A stretch of 64,000 nt of DNA from an uncultured Flavobacterium sp. (GTDB taxonomy: Bacteria; Bacteroidota; Bacteroidia; Flavobacteriales; Flavobacteriaceae): contig NZ_OX638201.1 in assembly GCF_951805225.1 (NCBI RefSeq), forward strand, positions 2,418,001-2,482,000, given 5' to 3'. Below are positions 1 to 8,563 of this stretch, one piece after another. How positions within the stretch are numbered: the stretch's first letter is position 1; every line of letters starts with the position of its first letter. Both the position numbers and the translations under genes were made by a program. The notes under the pieces were generated by a model. It had not been told where the DNA came from and searched no databases. It worked only from the letters and a program-made list of their open reading frames with translations.

Positions 1-1797
1 TGTAAATTTCTCTAAGGTAAGTTCCGGCTTATTCAAATAACCACGACCCACACCGGTTCCAGATATATATATTTTTCCTGCAACACCTATCGGTAAAGGT
101 TTTAAGGCTTCGTCAAGTATGTAAATTTTACTATTTGAAATTGGTTTTCCAATTGGAATATTGATCTTATCAAAATCATTTTCAGACAACTTATAAATCG
201 TTGCACAAACCGAGCATTCTGTCGGACCGTATGCATTGTAGTAAGCAATTCCTGATTTTAGAACTGCATTTGCTTTGGTTGAATTTGCCGATTCTCCTGC
301 CGTGATAATACATCTAAGTCCCGAAATATCTTCTTCAGATAATAATCCTAAATAACTTGGAGGAAAAGTGACCACTGTAGCTTTAGTTTCCTTTAGAAAT
401 GATACAAACTTGTCCTTGTCTTTTATAACTTCTTCTGTCGGAATACATAACAATCCACCGCTGTACAAGCTCATCATAATCTCTGATATTGAGGCATCAA
501 AAGCGACAGAAGCAAACCATACCACCTTATCATCTTTAGTGATTTCAAAAGATTTAATCTGATCAATAGACATATTTATGCTGCTGGTATGCTCAATCAG
601 CACTCCTTTTGGCTGTCCTGTAGAACCCGACGTATAAATAATATAAGCTAAATCGTTTGGTGAAATTACTGTATTGATATTCTCCCCATTATTGTCATCA
701 AAATTGATGGATTGTAAAGCTATTGTTTCGCAATCATCAGTCAATAACGTTTCAGGACTATCAGTTATCAATAATTTTAATCCACTATCCTTTATTAAGT
801 AGTCGATTCTTTCCTTTGGGTAATTGGTATCAATAGGTAAATAAACTGCACCTAACTTTAATATTGCCAGTAAAGCAATAATACCAGCATCTGATTTAGG
901 TAAAAAGACTCCTATAATATCTCCCTTTTTTATTGCATTTTTATGCGAAATATAATTAGCCAGCTGGTTGGCTCTTTGGTTTAATACAAAATAAGTTAAA
1001 GTCGATTCTTTAAAAAAAACAGCGCTATTATCAGGAGTTTTTGTCACCTGTTCCTCAAATAAATCAACTATTGTTTTTTCTTTTGGATAAATTTCATCTG
1101 TTGCATTAAAATCTACTAATAATTGATTTTTTTCCTCCTCAGACAATAATTCATAATGTGATAAATCAATTTCTATACAATTTTCTAAATTTTTGATAAA
1201 CTGTACAAACAGTTTAATAAGGTGCTGTACAACTGTTTTCTTTACAAAATCTTCTAAATAAGAGACGTTAATTTCAATGCCCTTATTTTCATTAATTTTC
1301 ACATCAAATAAAACACCATTATTAACTAAATGTGGTAATGAATTAATTCCAATGCTATAGTTGGAAAAAACACTTAAATCATTGAAATTATTTGTTTCAG
1401 ATGCGTAATCACTATGATAATCTGAATGTCTTAATGTATCTAAAATTTCCAGCTTTACTTTTTGAAGATATTCTTTAAAAGAAAAATTTAAATCTACAGG
1501 AAGTGACAAAAGCAAAGAACCAGATTCTTCAGCATATCCCGAAACAACGTAACCATCAAATTCGTTGAGAAGCCTCTTCAATAAAAAAGAATATACTGCA
1601 CTCAGCACTGCAGCCTGTGCTATAATATTATTATTGGTAAGCTTATTAAAATAGTTAAGATCGCTTGATTCGATAGTAACATTTGGCAGTTGATTTTGAC
1701 TACCATGTACACTTAGAAACTGCTTTCTATCAGCAATTTTTTTCTTCCAATATTTTTTAACTAAATAAAGATTATTTGACAATGCATTCTTATCCAT
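1..1797 (-). CDS. NRPS, N-terminal part (half condensation domain + adenylation domain), truncated by window edge
   Basis: The reading frame is open from the ATG at 1797 to base 1 (599 codons); the 3' part lies outside. Residues ~1-265 match only the C-terminal lobe of a condensation domain, and the HHxxxDG motif is absent. From ~270 a normal adenylation domain follows (LTYFVLNQRANQLA, YIIYTSGSTGQPKGV, FDASISEI, NAYGPTEC). Aligning by eye to GrsA gives D-A-S-T-I-A-A-V-C for the first nine specificity positions, close to known Tyr (DASTVAAVCK) and Phe (DAWTIAAICK) codes. A carrier domain and possibly a release domain would lie beyond base 1. The promoter at 1953-2010 has the same architecture as the one in front of the 48 kb operon, so it probably belongs to the same pathway although 3 kb of unrelated genes lie between. 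The start is the only ATG near the onset of homology. Confidence 0.9.
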   Translation of the reverse strand, partial: MDKNALSNNLYLVKKYWKKKIADRKQFLSVHGSQNQLPNVTIESSDLNYFNKLTNNNIIAQAAVLSAVYSFLLKRLLNEFDGYVVSGYAEESGSLLLSLPVDLNFSFKEYLQKVKLEILDTLRHSDYHSDYASETNNFNDLSVFSNYSIGINSLPHLVNNGVLFDVKINENKGIEINVSYLEDFVKKTVVQHLIKLFVQFIKNLENCIEIDLSHYELLSEEEKNQLLVDFNATDEIYPKEKTIVDLFEEQVTKTPDNSAVFFKESTLTYFVLNQRANQLANYISHKNAIKKGDIIGVFLPKSDAGIIALLAILKLGAVYLPIDTNYPKERIDYLIKDSGLKLLITDSPETLLTDDCETIALQSINFDDNNGENINTVISPNDLAYIIYTSGSTGQPKGVLIEHTSSINMSIDQIKSFEITKDDKVVWFASVAFDASISEIMMSLYSGGLLCIPTEEVIKDKDKFVSFLKETKATVVTFPPSYLGLLSEEDISGLRCIITAGESANSTKANAVLKSGIAYYNAYGPTECSVCATIYKLSENDFDKINIPIGKPISNSKIYILDEALKPLPIGVAGKIYISGTGVGRGYLNKPELTLEKFT

Positions 1798-2636
1798 AAC
1801 TTCAGAACTCTTTTCTTGTTTACAATTAGTATGTTACTGCATAACTTTATCTTTTCAGTATGAATATATTTTGTAAGTTTTTTTAAATTTTACATTCTTA
1901 AAACAGAACTCTAAAATTTAATTCTTTTACTCATACTTCTTAAAGCTGAGCGCTAAAGTAGTAGTATAATTATTTAAGGAATTACGGACTTTTAATATAA
2001 AAATTACGGTTTTTAAAATAGCAAAAATCGCTTAACATACTGTAAAACATTGGATAACATACATTTTTGAAGATTTAACGCAATTAATTAACTCTATTTA
2101 TTATATAGAATTACTAAAATTTATAATAAATTTAAGCGCAAACAAAATATTTATGAATATTTTTGTAATCCAATATTAGCCTAATTTTTTCAATTTTGAA
2201 ATTTGGATACATTTAGAAAACATTATCAGGTTCAATTATTTATTCTTGTAAAACAATAAATTGACATACAGTTTTTATTACAGCCTAATACCTATAATAA
2301 GTAAAATTGAAGAAGCCAATGATTAGAGTTGCCTTTAATTTTGCCACAAAAAGCTAAGATGTTTTTTGAGAAAATTATAAAAAGAGTTAAATGGCTTGTT
2401 TTTTTGACACTATAGTTCTGAAAATTAAAAGAAATAATAGTGTCTAGATTTACAAGTATGAAAAAAACCAGAAAAAATATGCGCTAGAGTTTGATCCTTA
2501 CTGCCTGGATAAGCATCCACTGCTGAAAATTTCTTGAGGTAACTCTTAGTGTATTGTAACTTTTATAATCAGCTTTTGTTTTTTGCAATTCTGAATAGAA
2601 TGTTTTTTGCAATTGCTGTAAAAAGTCTATATCCAA
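1798..2636. other. Intergenic region with the NRPS promoter and a decayed repeat
   Basis: No convincing gene. It contains the NRPS promoter (1953-2010), a ~180-base leader, a copy of an old repeat at 2325-2390 that is matched at 4827-4890, and an 8-bp inverted repeat (GACACTAT, 2406-2413 and 2437-2444). A 29-codon open stretch at 2448-2534 (plus strand) ending in ...YALEFDPYCLDKHPLLKIS may be a gene remnant but has no start. Confidence 0.6.
1953..2010 (-). promoter_or_regulatory. Promoter/operator of the left-edge NRPS
   Basis: In gene orientation: ACCGTAAT (2010-2003), 14 bases, TCCGTAAT (1988-1981), 20 bases, TACTTTAG (1960-1953). The last element resembles the Bacteroidota -7 box TAnnTTTG. 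The second half-site sits where a -33 box would be expected, as for an activator-dependent promoter. Every spacing is identical to that upstream of the antiterminator gene (48274-48331). Confidence 0.65.
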
Positions 2637-3440
2637 TTATATTTCGGTAGTCGTAAGTCCAAACTTTTGCTTGAAAGTATAGTAAAAATGTGATAGGTTT
2701 TCAAACCCTAAATCGAGATAAAAATCCGCAGGTTTTTCCTTTTTTTGTTTGATGCGGTACATTGCTTCGTCCAAACGCCTTTCTCTTAACCATTGTTTGG
2801 GTGTCGTGTTGAATGTTTTCGCAAAATCCCGTTTGAATCCTGAAGCACTTCTTCCTGTAAGCCTTGCAAATGTTTCAACCGAAACGTTAAACATATAATT
2901 TTGATTCATAAATTCTTCTAAATCTATTTTGTAAGGTTCGGAAAAATCAAATAAAACATCTTTTAAATCAGGGTTGCTTTGAAGTATTAATTCAATAGCT
3001 TCCCTGATTTTTAGGTTTGCCAATTTAGGTGTAGCTTCTTTAGTTTTGTTAATATATGGACTAAGCGAAAGAAAATAGGCATTCAGAAATTCATCGGGTT
3101 CAAAAAATAATTTTTGTTTGTTCTTATTACTATGTTCACCGATTATTTTATTTTCTAATGCATACTGGCGAAGAATTTCACTGTCTAACGAAATTGAAAT
3201 AAACTGATATTTTCCGGATTTTCCGGGATATTTAACCGTACGAATGAGTTGATTTTTTCTAACCAGCAAAATCTGATTTTCGGTAATAACGGTATTACCA
3301 TCCGCATAAAAAGCGTGGGTTTCTCCGGACAATTGAAATCCCAGAAAATGCTCAGGTATAAACTCTTCGTGTCCTCTGTATTTTTCAAATGCACAGGAAT
3401 ACACCAATTTATCGAATATGATTTCGCTACTTTCTGCCAT
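2637..3440 (-). CDS. AraC-family transcriptional regulator
   Basis: 267 aa. Residues ~1-150 form a sensor region with cupin-like hydrophobic strands. Residues ~165-267 hold the two helix-turn-helix units of the AraC/XylS DNA-binding domain (FARLTGRSASGFKRDFAKTF; LDLGFENLSHFYYTFKQKFG). The start lies 18 bases after the stop of the GlcG/HbpS-like gene, so the two are probably co-transcribed. In flavobacteria similar regulators sit beside SDR genes, so control of the neighbouring oxidoreductase is a fair inference. Ligand unknown. Confidence 0.88.
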   Translation of the reverse strand: MAESSEIIFDKLVYSCAFEKYRGHEEFIPEHFLGFQLSGETHAFYADGNTVITENQILLVRKNQLIRTVKYPGKSGKYQFISISLDSEILRQYALENKIIGEHSNKNKQKLFFEPDEFLNAYFLSLSPYINKTKEATPKLANLKIREAIELILQSNPDLKDVLFDFSEPYKIDLEEFMNQNYMFNVSVETFARLTGRSASGFKRDFAKTFNTTPKQWLRERRLDEAMYRIKQKKEKPADFYLDLGFENLSHFYYTFKQKFGLTTTEI

Positions 3441-3458
3441 ACTACAAATATCTAAAAA

Positions 3459-3860
3459 TTATGCAAGCGATTTGGCTCCTGCTTCTGCAATTTCTTTATC
3501 TTGTTCTACCGTTCCACCCGAAGAGCCGACTGCACCAATGATGTTTCCATCGACATCTTTAATTACAGCACCTCCGGGAATCGTCAAAAGCCCACCATTA
3601 GAATTAAGCATTCCGTAACCATGAATGTCTGAACTTGCAACGATAGTGCCCATGATTTCGCTATTAACACCAAACATTACGGCAGTTTTAGCTTTCTTTA
3701 CGGCGAAATCAATCACGCCATACACACTGTCCAATCGTGCAAATACAATCAAATGTCCGCCATTGTCCACCACGGCAATACTCACAGGAATATTGAGTTC
3801 ATTTGCTTTTTCAATCGAAGCATTCAGTGCTTTTGATGCTTCATTATAGGTAATATTCAT
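3459..3860 (-). CDS. GlcG/HbpS-family (DUF336) protein
   Basis: 133 aa, the usual size for this family. Typical features are the N-terminal strand followed by the VVDNGGHLIVFARLD motif near residues 29-43 and the glycine-rich stretch LLTIPGGAVIKDVDGNIIGAVGSSGG near 91-116. Family members bind haem or small ligands (HbpS) or accompany oxidoreductases (GlcG); no catalytic residue can be named. It has no signal peptide, so is probably cytoplasmic. It lies between the SDR and AraC genes on the same strand, but a Rho-independent terminator at 3882-3915 separates it from the SDR gene. Confidence 0.85.
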   Translation of the reverse strand: MNITYNEASKALNASIEKANELNIPVSIAVVDNGGHLIVFARLDSVYGVIDFAVKKAKTAVMFGVNSEIMGTIVASSDIHGYGMLNSNGGLLTIPGGAVIKDVDGNIIGAVGSSGGTVEQDKEIAEAGAKSLA

Positions 3861-3881
3861 ATCGTTTCGTTTATTGTTGAA

Positions 3882-3915
3882 TAAAAAAAAAGCACAGATT
3901 TCAGCCTGTGCTTTT
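3882..3915 (-). terminator. Rho-independent terminator between SDR and GlcG-like genes
   Basis: Ten-base stem AAAAGCACAG / CTGTGCTTTT with an 8-base loop; on the minus strand it is followed by a run of nine T. It would end transcription of the SDR gene or attenuate read-through into the GlcG-like gene. Confidence 0.75.
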
Positions 3916-3926
3916 ATAGAAATGAT

Positions 3927-4718
3927 TTAACTTTTTGCTATCCAGGCTTCTGCTTGTAATTGTTTTACAAAATCTTCTGTTTCTTTCGGATGCACATTTC
4001 TGAAATTTGAATTTTCATCTAAAGCAACATTCACAATTGTATCTGCCATTGATTGCGGATCTAACTGATCTTTCAGTGAATCAGCCGCTCCATCAAATGC
4101 AGTTGGTGGTGTGAAATTTTTCTCCGGATTGTACCAACGGAAAATAGAATCTACGCCACGATCGTTAAACCCTGTACCAAAAACTCCTGGATTACATGTA
4201 GCAATTTTGATGTTAAATTGTGCCAATTCAGTTTTCAATCCTTCGGCAATGGATTCCATAGCGTGTTTGGAAGCACAATAAGCCGCAACATAAGGAACAG
4301 TCCAAAGACCACCCATTGACGTGGTGAATACGATTTTGGCGGCTTTTTTCTGATTCACCCATTTTTTGATAAATCCTTGTGCTAATTGAAGCCCGCCAAA
4401 AACATTGACATCAAACATATAACGTACTAAATCCAAAGGCTGTTCCGCGATTGGTCCGCCTTCCATAATTCCCGCATTGCTGATGAGAATATCAATTTCA
4501 TATTTGTTAATGATGTATTCAATGTCACGGGAATCTGTTACATCTAATTTATCAGCAATTAATTCGATACCTGAATCTTTAGCTTCACGAATCAAATCAC
4601 TCATTTGCGGATAAACTTCTGCCGTTGCGATAACTTTGTGGCCTTTTTTTGCTAGGTCAAATGCAGCGATTTTTCCAAAACCACTTGCAGCTCCTGTAAT
4701 TAAAATTGTTTTGCTCAT
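3927..4718 (-). CDS. Short-chain dehydrogenase/reductase (SDR)
   Basis: 263 aa, classical SDR length. The cofactor motif TGAASGFG is at residues 8-15, the structural SNAG at 80-83, and the catalytic triad is S134, Y147 and K151 (YCASK). Asp at 59-60 (LDV) is the usual adenine-ring contact. Substrate cannot be told. It is the first gene of a minus-strand set with the GlcG/HbpS-like and AraC genes, from which it is separated by a terminator. Confidence 0.9.
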   Translation of the reverse strand: MSKTILITGAASGFGKIAAFDLAKKGHKVIATAEVYPQMSDLIREAKDSGIELIADKLDVTDSRDIEYIINKYEIDILISNAGIMEGGPIAEQPLDLVRYMFDVNVFGGLQLAQGFIKKWVNQKKAAKIVFTTSMGGLWTVPYVAAYCASKHAMESIAEGLKTELAQFNIKIATCNPGVFGTGFNDRGVDSIFRWYNPEKNFTPPTAFDGAADSLKDQLDPQSMADTIVNVALDENSNFRNVHPKETEDFVKQLQAEAWIAKS

Positions 4719-4896
4719 TTTAAATTGATTTAAAAGTTATAGAGCAAATTTGGACTAATTACAATTGTTTTTTGTTGCTGAAAAGTTCAAATATTTATTG
4801 GTAAAACGTTCGCTTGGTAATATTGAAGTTGCCTTCAATTTTGCCAAAAAAGTAAAGTTGTTTTTTTAATCCTTAAAAAATGAGTTTTAATGATAG

Positions 4897-4985
4897 TTCG
4901 AATCCTGCTCTCCAAACTAAAAAGCCCTAATTAAAATTAGGGCTTTTTTTATACAAAAATTTCATTGCTAAGAACTAAAATCTTC
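4897..4985. repeat. Direct repeat copy A (tRNA 3'-end-like plus terminator), candidate attachment site
   Basis: The sequence starts TTCGAATCC, as in a tRNA T-loop, then a possible acceptor strand and a GC-rich hairpin with a T-run. It is about 90% identical to 52148-52237 in the same orientation; the first 35 bases are identical. No complete tRNA precedes either copy. Confidence 0.8.
4921..4950. terminator. Hairpin terminator inside repeat copy A
   Basis: Twelve-base perfect stem AAAGCCCTAATT / AATTAGGGCTTT followed by T7 on the plus strand and preceded by an A-run, so it could act in both directions. Confidence 0.7.
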
Positions 4986-4995
4986 CGTAAATAAA

Positions 4996-5047
4996 AAAAA
5001 CATATAAAAACTACGAATCCTTAGATTCGCAGTTTCTATATGTTTTT
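4996..5047 (-). terminator. Long hairpin downstream of the PPTase operon
   Basis: A 24-base stem (4996-5019 against 5024-5047) with only two G-U pairs and a 4-base loop. On the minus strand it is followed by a T8 tract. It lies ~190 bases beyond the PPTase stop and is the probable end of the amylase-to-PPTase transcript. Confidence 0.7.
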
Positions 5048-5240
5048 AAGGTAATTCCAACTACTCTCTTAACCCTTATAAATATTGGATTAAAAATTAT
5101 ACTATTTTAAATACTCAAAACCAGAAAATTTCAAGTAAACTTTTGTGCAACTTTTCTGTTGATAAAGCAAGGTTTTATCTCATAAATACTGATTTTCAAA
5201 TCGTATTAGAGTAAATATCTTTTAAACTTTACTTTTGCAA

Positions 5241-5888
5241 TTATTCAAAAAATACATTTAGAGGATCGATGTAAACTTTATTGATTTTATTCTCAAGATT
5301 TGTGCAGGCAGCTATATAAGCGATGTAATTTTTATCAATATTCACTTCGTACAAATTATACTTATTATTATCTAAAAGCACGGATGGACTCGAAACATTT
5401 ATTGTGTTGAGAGGAATAAGCAATCCTCTTCCATCGGCTTTGACAATAGCTTCTTTTCGAGTCCAAAAAGTATAAAAATTATCATCATTAGTAATCTCTT
5501 TTTTTTCTTCTTCGGAAAAGACATTCTCAAAATTTTCAAATTCTATTGGTCTTATTTCTTCAATATCAATTCCTAAATTCTGTTTTTCATCGGTACTAAT
5601 TACACAAACAATATATTCACCTGAATGAGAAATATTAAATCCAAAGTCACTATCCTCAAAATACGGTTTTCCATATTTTGTTTTTTCCATTAACTCAAGA
5701 GAATTATTATATCCTAATTGACAGATTGCTTCTTTTAATAACAGTTTTCCATATAGATAGGCATGAGAATCTTGCCATCGCATATATTCTCGTGATCTTT
5801 TTTGCATCTCCATTGGTAAAAGGGAAGCGGCTCTTTCAAAAGAATAAATACTTAATTGCTTACATAGCGTATAGTATACTTTTGTCAT
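5241..5888 (-). CDS. Sfp-type 4'-phosphopantetheinyl transferase
   Basis: 215 aa, a usual length. It carries the three family motifs: GKPYFED..GFNISHSG (~80-95), the Mg-binding GIDIEEI (~110-116) and FYTFWTRKEAIVKADGRG (~148-165). It transfers phosphopantetheine from CoA to carrier-domain serines, and here would activate the carrier domains of the PKS and the NRPSs. It is the last gene of a run with the carbamoyltransferase (39-base gap), glycogen synthase and amylase. A PPTase inside the repeat-bounded locus supports the locus being self-sufficient. Confidence 0.93.
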   Translation of the reverse strand: MTKVYYTLCKQLSIYSFERAASLLPMEMQKRSREYMRWQDSHAYLYGKLLLKEAICQLGYNNSLELMEKTKYGKPYFEDSDFGFNISHSGEYIVCVISTDEKQNLGIDIEEIRPIEFENFENVFSEEEKKEITNDDNFYTFWTRKEAIVKADGRGLLIPLNTINVSSPSVLLDNNKYNLYEVNIDKNYIAYIAACTNLENKINKVYIDPLNVFFE

Positions 5889-5927
5889 TATTTTTTAATT
5901 TATTTGGAATTTGATAACAGCTTTTTA

Positions 5928-6866
5928 TCATCCTATACACCACTCTAATACAGCTTTTGCACTATGCGCTTTATTTTCAGCTTGTTGAAAAACAATACTT
6001 TTAACTCCATCAATTACACCAGGTTCAACTTCTTCTCCTCTATGAGCGGGCAAATCATGCATAAAAACTGCATTAGGAAATTTATTCATTAATTCTTGAG
6101 TCACTGCAAAAGGCTCAAAGATCTCTCGCCAATTAGCATCTAATTTTGATGTTCCTGTAGTTTGCCAACGTGTAGTATATACTATATCTGATTCTTTGGG
6201 AAGATTTTTTAAATCATGAAATTCTTCGATAATAGTATTTCTTCTGATCCCTTCTTCTTTGGCATACTGCAATAATATTGGATCAATGTTATAATTTGGG
6301 GGCGTAAAAAACCTGATTTTCATATTCGGAATTTTAGCTATGGCTAATGCCAGTGCCGTAGTCGTATTATTTCCTTCACCCAGATAAATAATTTCCAAAC
6401 CAGATAATTCTCCAAAATGTTGTTTGATTGTCGTAAGATCTGCTAATGCCTGCGTAGGATGTTCATCTTCTGTCATTGCATTGACTATGGACATTCTTTT
6501 TTGATTTGCAAAAGCTCTAAGTATTTCCGGGCTTTCTGCTGTGCGTAATACAAGACCATCTAACATTTTGGAAAGCACCTGCAAGGTATCCTCCATTGTT
6601 TCTCCGGTATTTATTTGCAGATCATTTGGTCCATAAGCAATTATTTGTGCACCTAATCTTAGGGCTGCAGTCGAAAAAGCTGTTCTTGTTCTAGTTGATG
6701 TCTTTTTAAAATAAATACCCAGAATTTTTCCTTTTAATTGATGCCCGAGTTCTACCCTATTGTCAGAGTATTCAATACCTCTATCAATTATTTCCAGCAT
6801 TTCGTTAGGAGACAAATCCTTTAATGATATTATATGTTTTTTCTCAGCGGTTTTTATTAAACTCAT
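5928..6866 (-). CDS. Ornithine-carbamoyltransferase-like enzyme with HDLP substrate motif
   Basis: 312 aa, full length for the OTCase/ATCase fold. The carbamoyl-phosphate site STRTRT is at 57-62 and HPTQ at 136-139. In ornithine carbamoyltransferases the amino-acid site is HCLP; here residues 270-273 read HDLP, so the cysteine that contacts ornithine is replaced by aspartate. That argues for another amine substrate. The locus also encodes a probable L-2,3-diaminopropionate pathway (45620-47593), so carbamoylation of diaminopropionate to 2-amino-3-ureidopropionate (ureidoalanine, albizziine) is a reasonable inference; zwittermicin and tuberactinomycin pathways also pair diaminopropionate with carbamoyl transfer. 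A primary-metabolism paralogue cannot be excluded, but no other arginine genes are nearby. Confidence 0.88.
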   Translation of the reverse strand: MSLIKTAEKKHIISLKDLSPNEMLEIIDRGIEYSDNRVELGHQLKGKILGIYFKKTSTRTRTAFSTAALRLGAQIIAYGPNDLQINTGETMEDTLQVLSKMLDGLVLRTAESPEILRAFANQKRMSIVNAMTEDEHPTQALADLTTIKQHFGELSGLEIIYLGEGNNTTTALALAIAKIPNMKIRFFTPPNYNIDPILLQYAKEEGIRRNTIIEEFHDLKNLPKESDIVYTTRWQTTGTSKLDANWREIFEPFAVTQELMNKFPNAVFMHDLPAHRGEEVEPGVIDGVKSIVFQQAENKAHSAKAVLEWCIG

Positions 6867-6979
6867 CTTTAATTTTTAAATTTTAGTTAATATTTTTTTA
6901 TAGTCTATAATTCTGCATTAAATGCTAATTACTTTAACAAACTATTCTCAAATAGTTTGATATATCGATTATGTGTAGA

Positions 6980-8506
6980 TTAATATTTAGAAATGTACTG
7001 ATCCTGTTCTAATTCTATTTTATCTAAAAAAGAATTATAATGTTCGAGTGACTTGTCCCAACTAAAATCTTTTAACATTCCTCTTTTTATAATATTTTCC
7101 CAAACCTGCGGCTGATCCCTGTAAACTTTTGTTGCCTGCCTTATAGCTTTACAAAGGCTTTCCTGCTGAAATTCTTCAATGTAAAACCCAGTGCTTTCTT
7201 CAGAAAATTCTGTGTGAGGAATTACCGTATCTTTTAATCCTCCTACTGGCCTTACCAGCGGAACTGTTCCAAATTTCATGGAATACATTTGCACCAAACC
7301 GCATGGTTCAAATAAGGACGGACAAAGTATCATGTCTGATCCTGCCAGGAATTGATGCGCTTTTTCTTCTGTATAGTTATGTATGTAATTAAATCGTCCT
7401 GCGAATTGTTCTTTACAAAGTGTAAGTGTTTTGTGTATACTTCCGTGAAGCCCTTTTTCAGGATTGCCATAAATAATAAGATTTACTCCAGAATCTACTA
7501 TTTTTTGTACCTGCTTTTGAGATTCTTCGGTGGTATCCCATAAATTGATAAGAAGATTAATTCCTTTTTGTTCTGTTAACCTCGCCATTAAAAGTACAAT
7601 TGGCGCATCAGCATTATCAAATTTCATTTCATTTACTAATCGCTTTTTCCATTCTGCCTTGATATCCTTATACGAAGTAACATCATAATGCATGTCTAAA
7701 TAAGGACTGCATTTTGGAGACCATGTAGTATAATCAACTCCATTTGGTAACGTGTAAATCTTTTTTCTATTGATCAATTCTAAGAACTTGAGCCCTACAT
7801 GCGGAACATCACCTTTTAAGAGTTCTTTTGCATATGATTTACTTACAGTTGCAATACAATTTGCATTTTTAAATGCCAACGCAAAGAACGTAATCACTCC
7901 ATATTCTTCATGGATAGATATTAATTCATTAAAAACTTCCTCTCCTAATAAATGAATCTGATCTGGGAAAATTTCGCCTTGATGCTCATAATTATGAATT
8001 AACACTACTGTATTGCAAAATTCATTTAGAGAATTTAGTAATTCCGGAAAGGCAAAACAACCGCATACATGCCAATCATGAAACATTAAATGTCTTGGAT
8101 TCATCTCCAGATTTTTTATGAGCTGCAGGGTTGCCTTAGCAAAATAAAAATATACAATAAATGAAAAGTTCAAACCATAAGGATTTCTGCCATCATCGTT
8201 TGCCTGATCATTTCCTGTGCTTTCCATATCGCTGAACAACAAGTCGTCGTCCATATTGAGAAAATAAAATTTCACATTATCTTCCTCATAATAATAATAT
8301 TCAAACCTATAATCTACATTCTGAATATCAATAAAAAATGATCCTTGTAGAGTAAGATTTTCTGTATTCATTCTATTTTTATAATAAAATGAAATGACTA
8401 TATTTTCTTCTCGTTTAGAGAGGTAAAACGGTAATGTACCTACCACATCTCCCAATCCTCCTCGTTTATAAAACGGGGCCACTTCTGAGGCTAAATGAAT
8501 TATCAT
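6980..8506 (-). CDS. glgA: Glycogen/starch synthase (GT5 family)
   Basis: 508 aa. The N-terminal sugar-nucleotide signature KRGGLGDV is at residues 14-21, HDW..CGCFAF is a GT5 landmark, and the C-terminal active-site block CPSLFEPCGLVQMYSMKFGTVP with VGGLKDTV is conserved. The enzyme extends alpha-1,4-glucan from ADP- or UDP-glucose in the cytoplasm. It follows the GH13 gene by 57 bases on the same strand and precedes the carbamoyltransferase by 113 bases. A glucan pair inside an NRPS locus is unexpected; it may be a storage-metabolism passenger or part of the same regulated unit. Confidence 0.9.
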   Translation of the reverse strand: MIIHLASEVAPFYKRGGLGDVVGTLPFYLSKREENIVISFYYKNRMNTENLTLQGSFFIDIQNVDYRFEYYYYEEDNVKFYFLNMDDDLLFSDMESTGNDQANDDGRNPYGLNFSFIVYFYFAKATLQLIKNLEMNPRHLMFHDWHVCGCFAFPELLNSLNEFCNTVVLIHNYEHQGEIFPDQIHLLGEEVFNELISIHEEYGVITFFALAFKNANCIATVSKSYAKELLKGDVPHVGLKFLELINRKKIYTLPNGVDYTTWSPKCSPYLDMHYDVTSYKDIKAEWKKRLVNEMKFDNADAPIVLLMARLTEQKGINLLINLWDTTEESQKQVQKIVDSGVNLIIYGNPEKGLHGSIHKTLTLCKEQFAGRFNYIHNYTEEKAHQFLAGSDMILCPSLFEPCGLVQMYSMKFGTVPLVRPVGGLKDTVIPHTEFSEESTGFYIEEFQQESLCKAIRQATKVYRDQPQVWENIIKRGMLKDFSWDKSLEHYNSFLDKIELEQDQYISKY

Positions 8507-8563
8507 GTTTTTATTTTTTGGTTAGAATTATTGTATTAAAGAAAACTATACAAATTGTTTTTG

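Larger units (their letters stand above)
4719..5240. other. Intergenic region with direct repeat copy A and two strong hairpins
   Basis: No gene. From left to right: a repeat with the small palindrome ATTGAAG-TTGC-CTTCAAT (about 4825-4842) related to 2320-2345; the tRNA-like direct repeat copy A (4897-4985) including a terminator hairpin (4921-4950); and a 24-bp hairpin (4996-5047) downstream of the PPTase gene. Confidence 0.7.

Noticed and set aside
1800..1960. Shared RNA element in the leaders of the left-edge NRPS and antiterminator operon
   Set aside because: A weak match around GATAA...GTAACA exists, but gaps are needed and no common fold is evident.
2448..2534. Short coding remnant on the plus strand
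   Set aside because: Only 29 codons, no start, no recognisable family; too little to call.
4897..4920. tRNA gene
   Set aside because: Only a T-loop and a possible acceptor strand are present; upstream sequence cannot form D and anticodon arms at either repeat copy.
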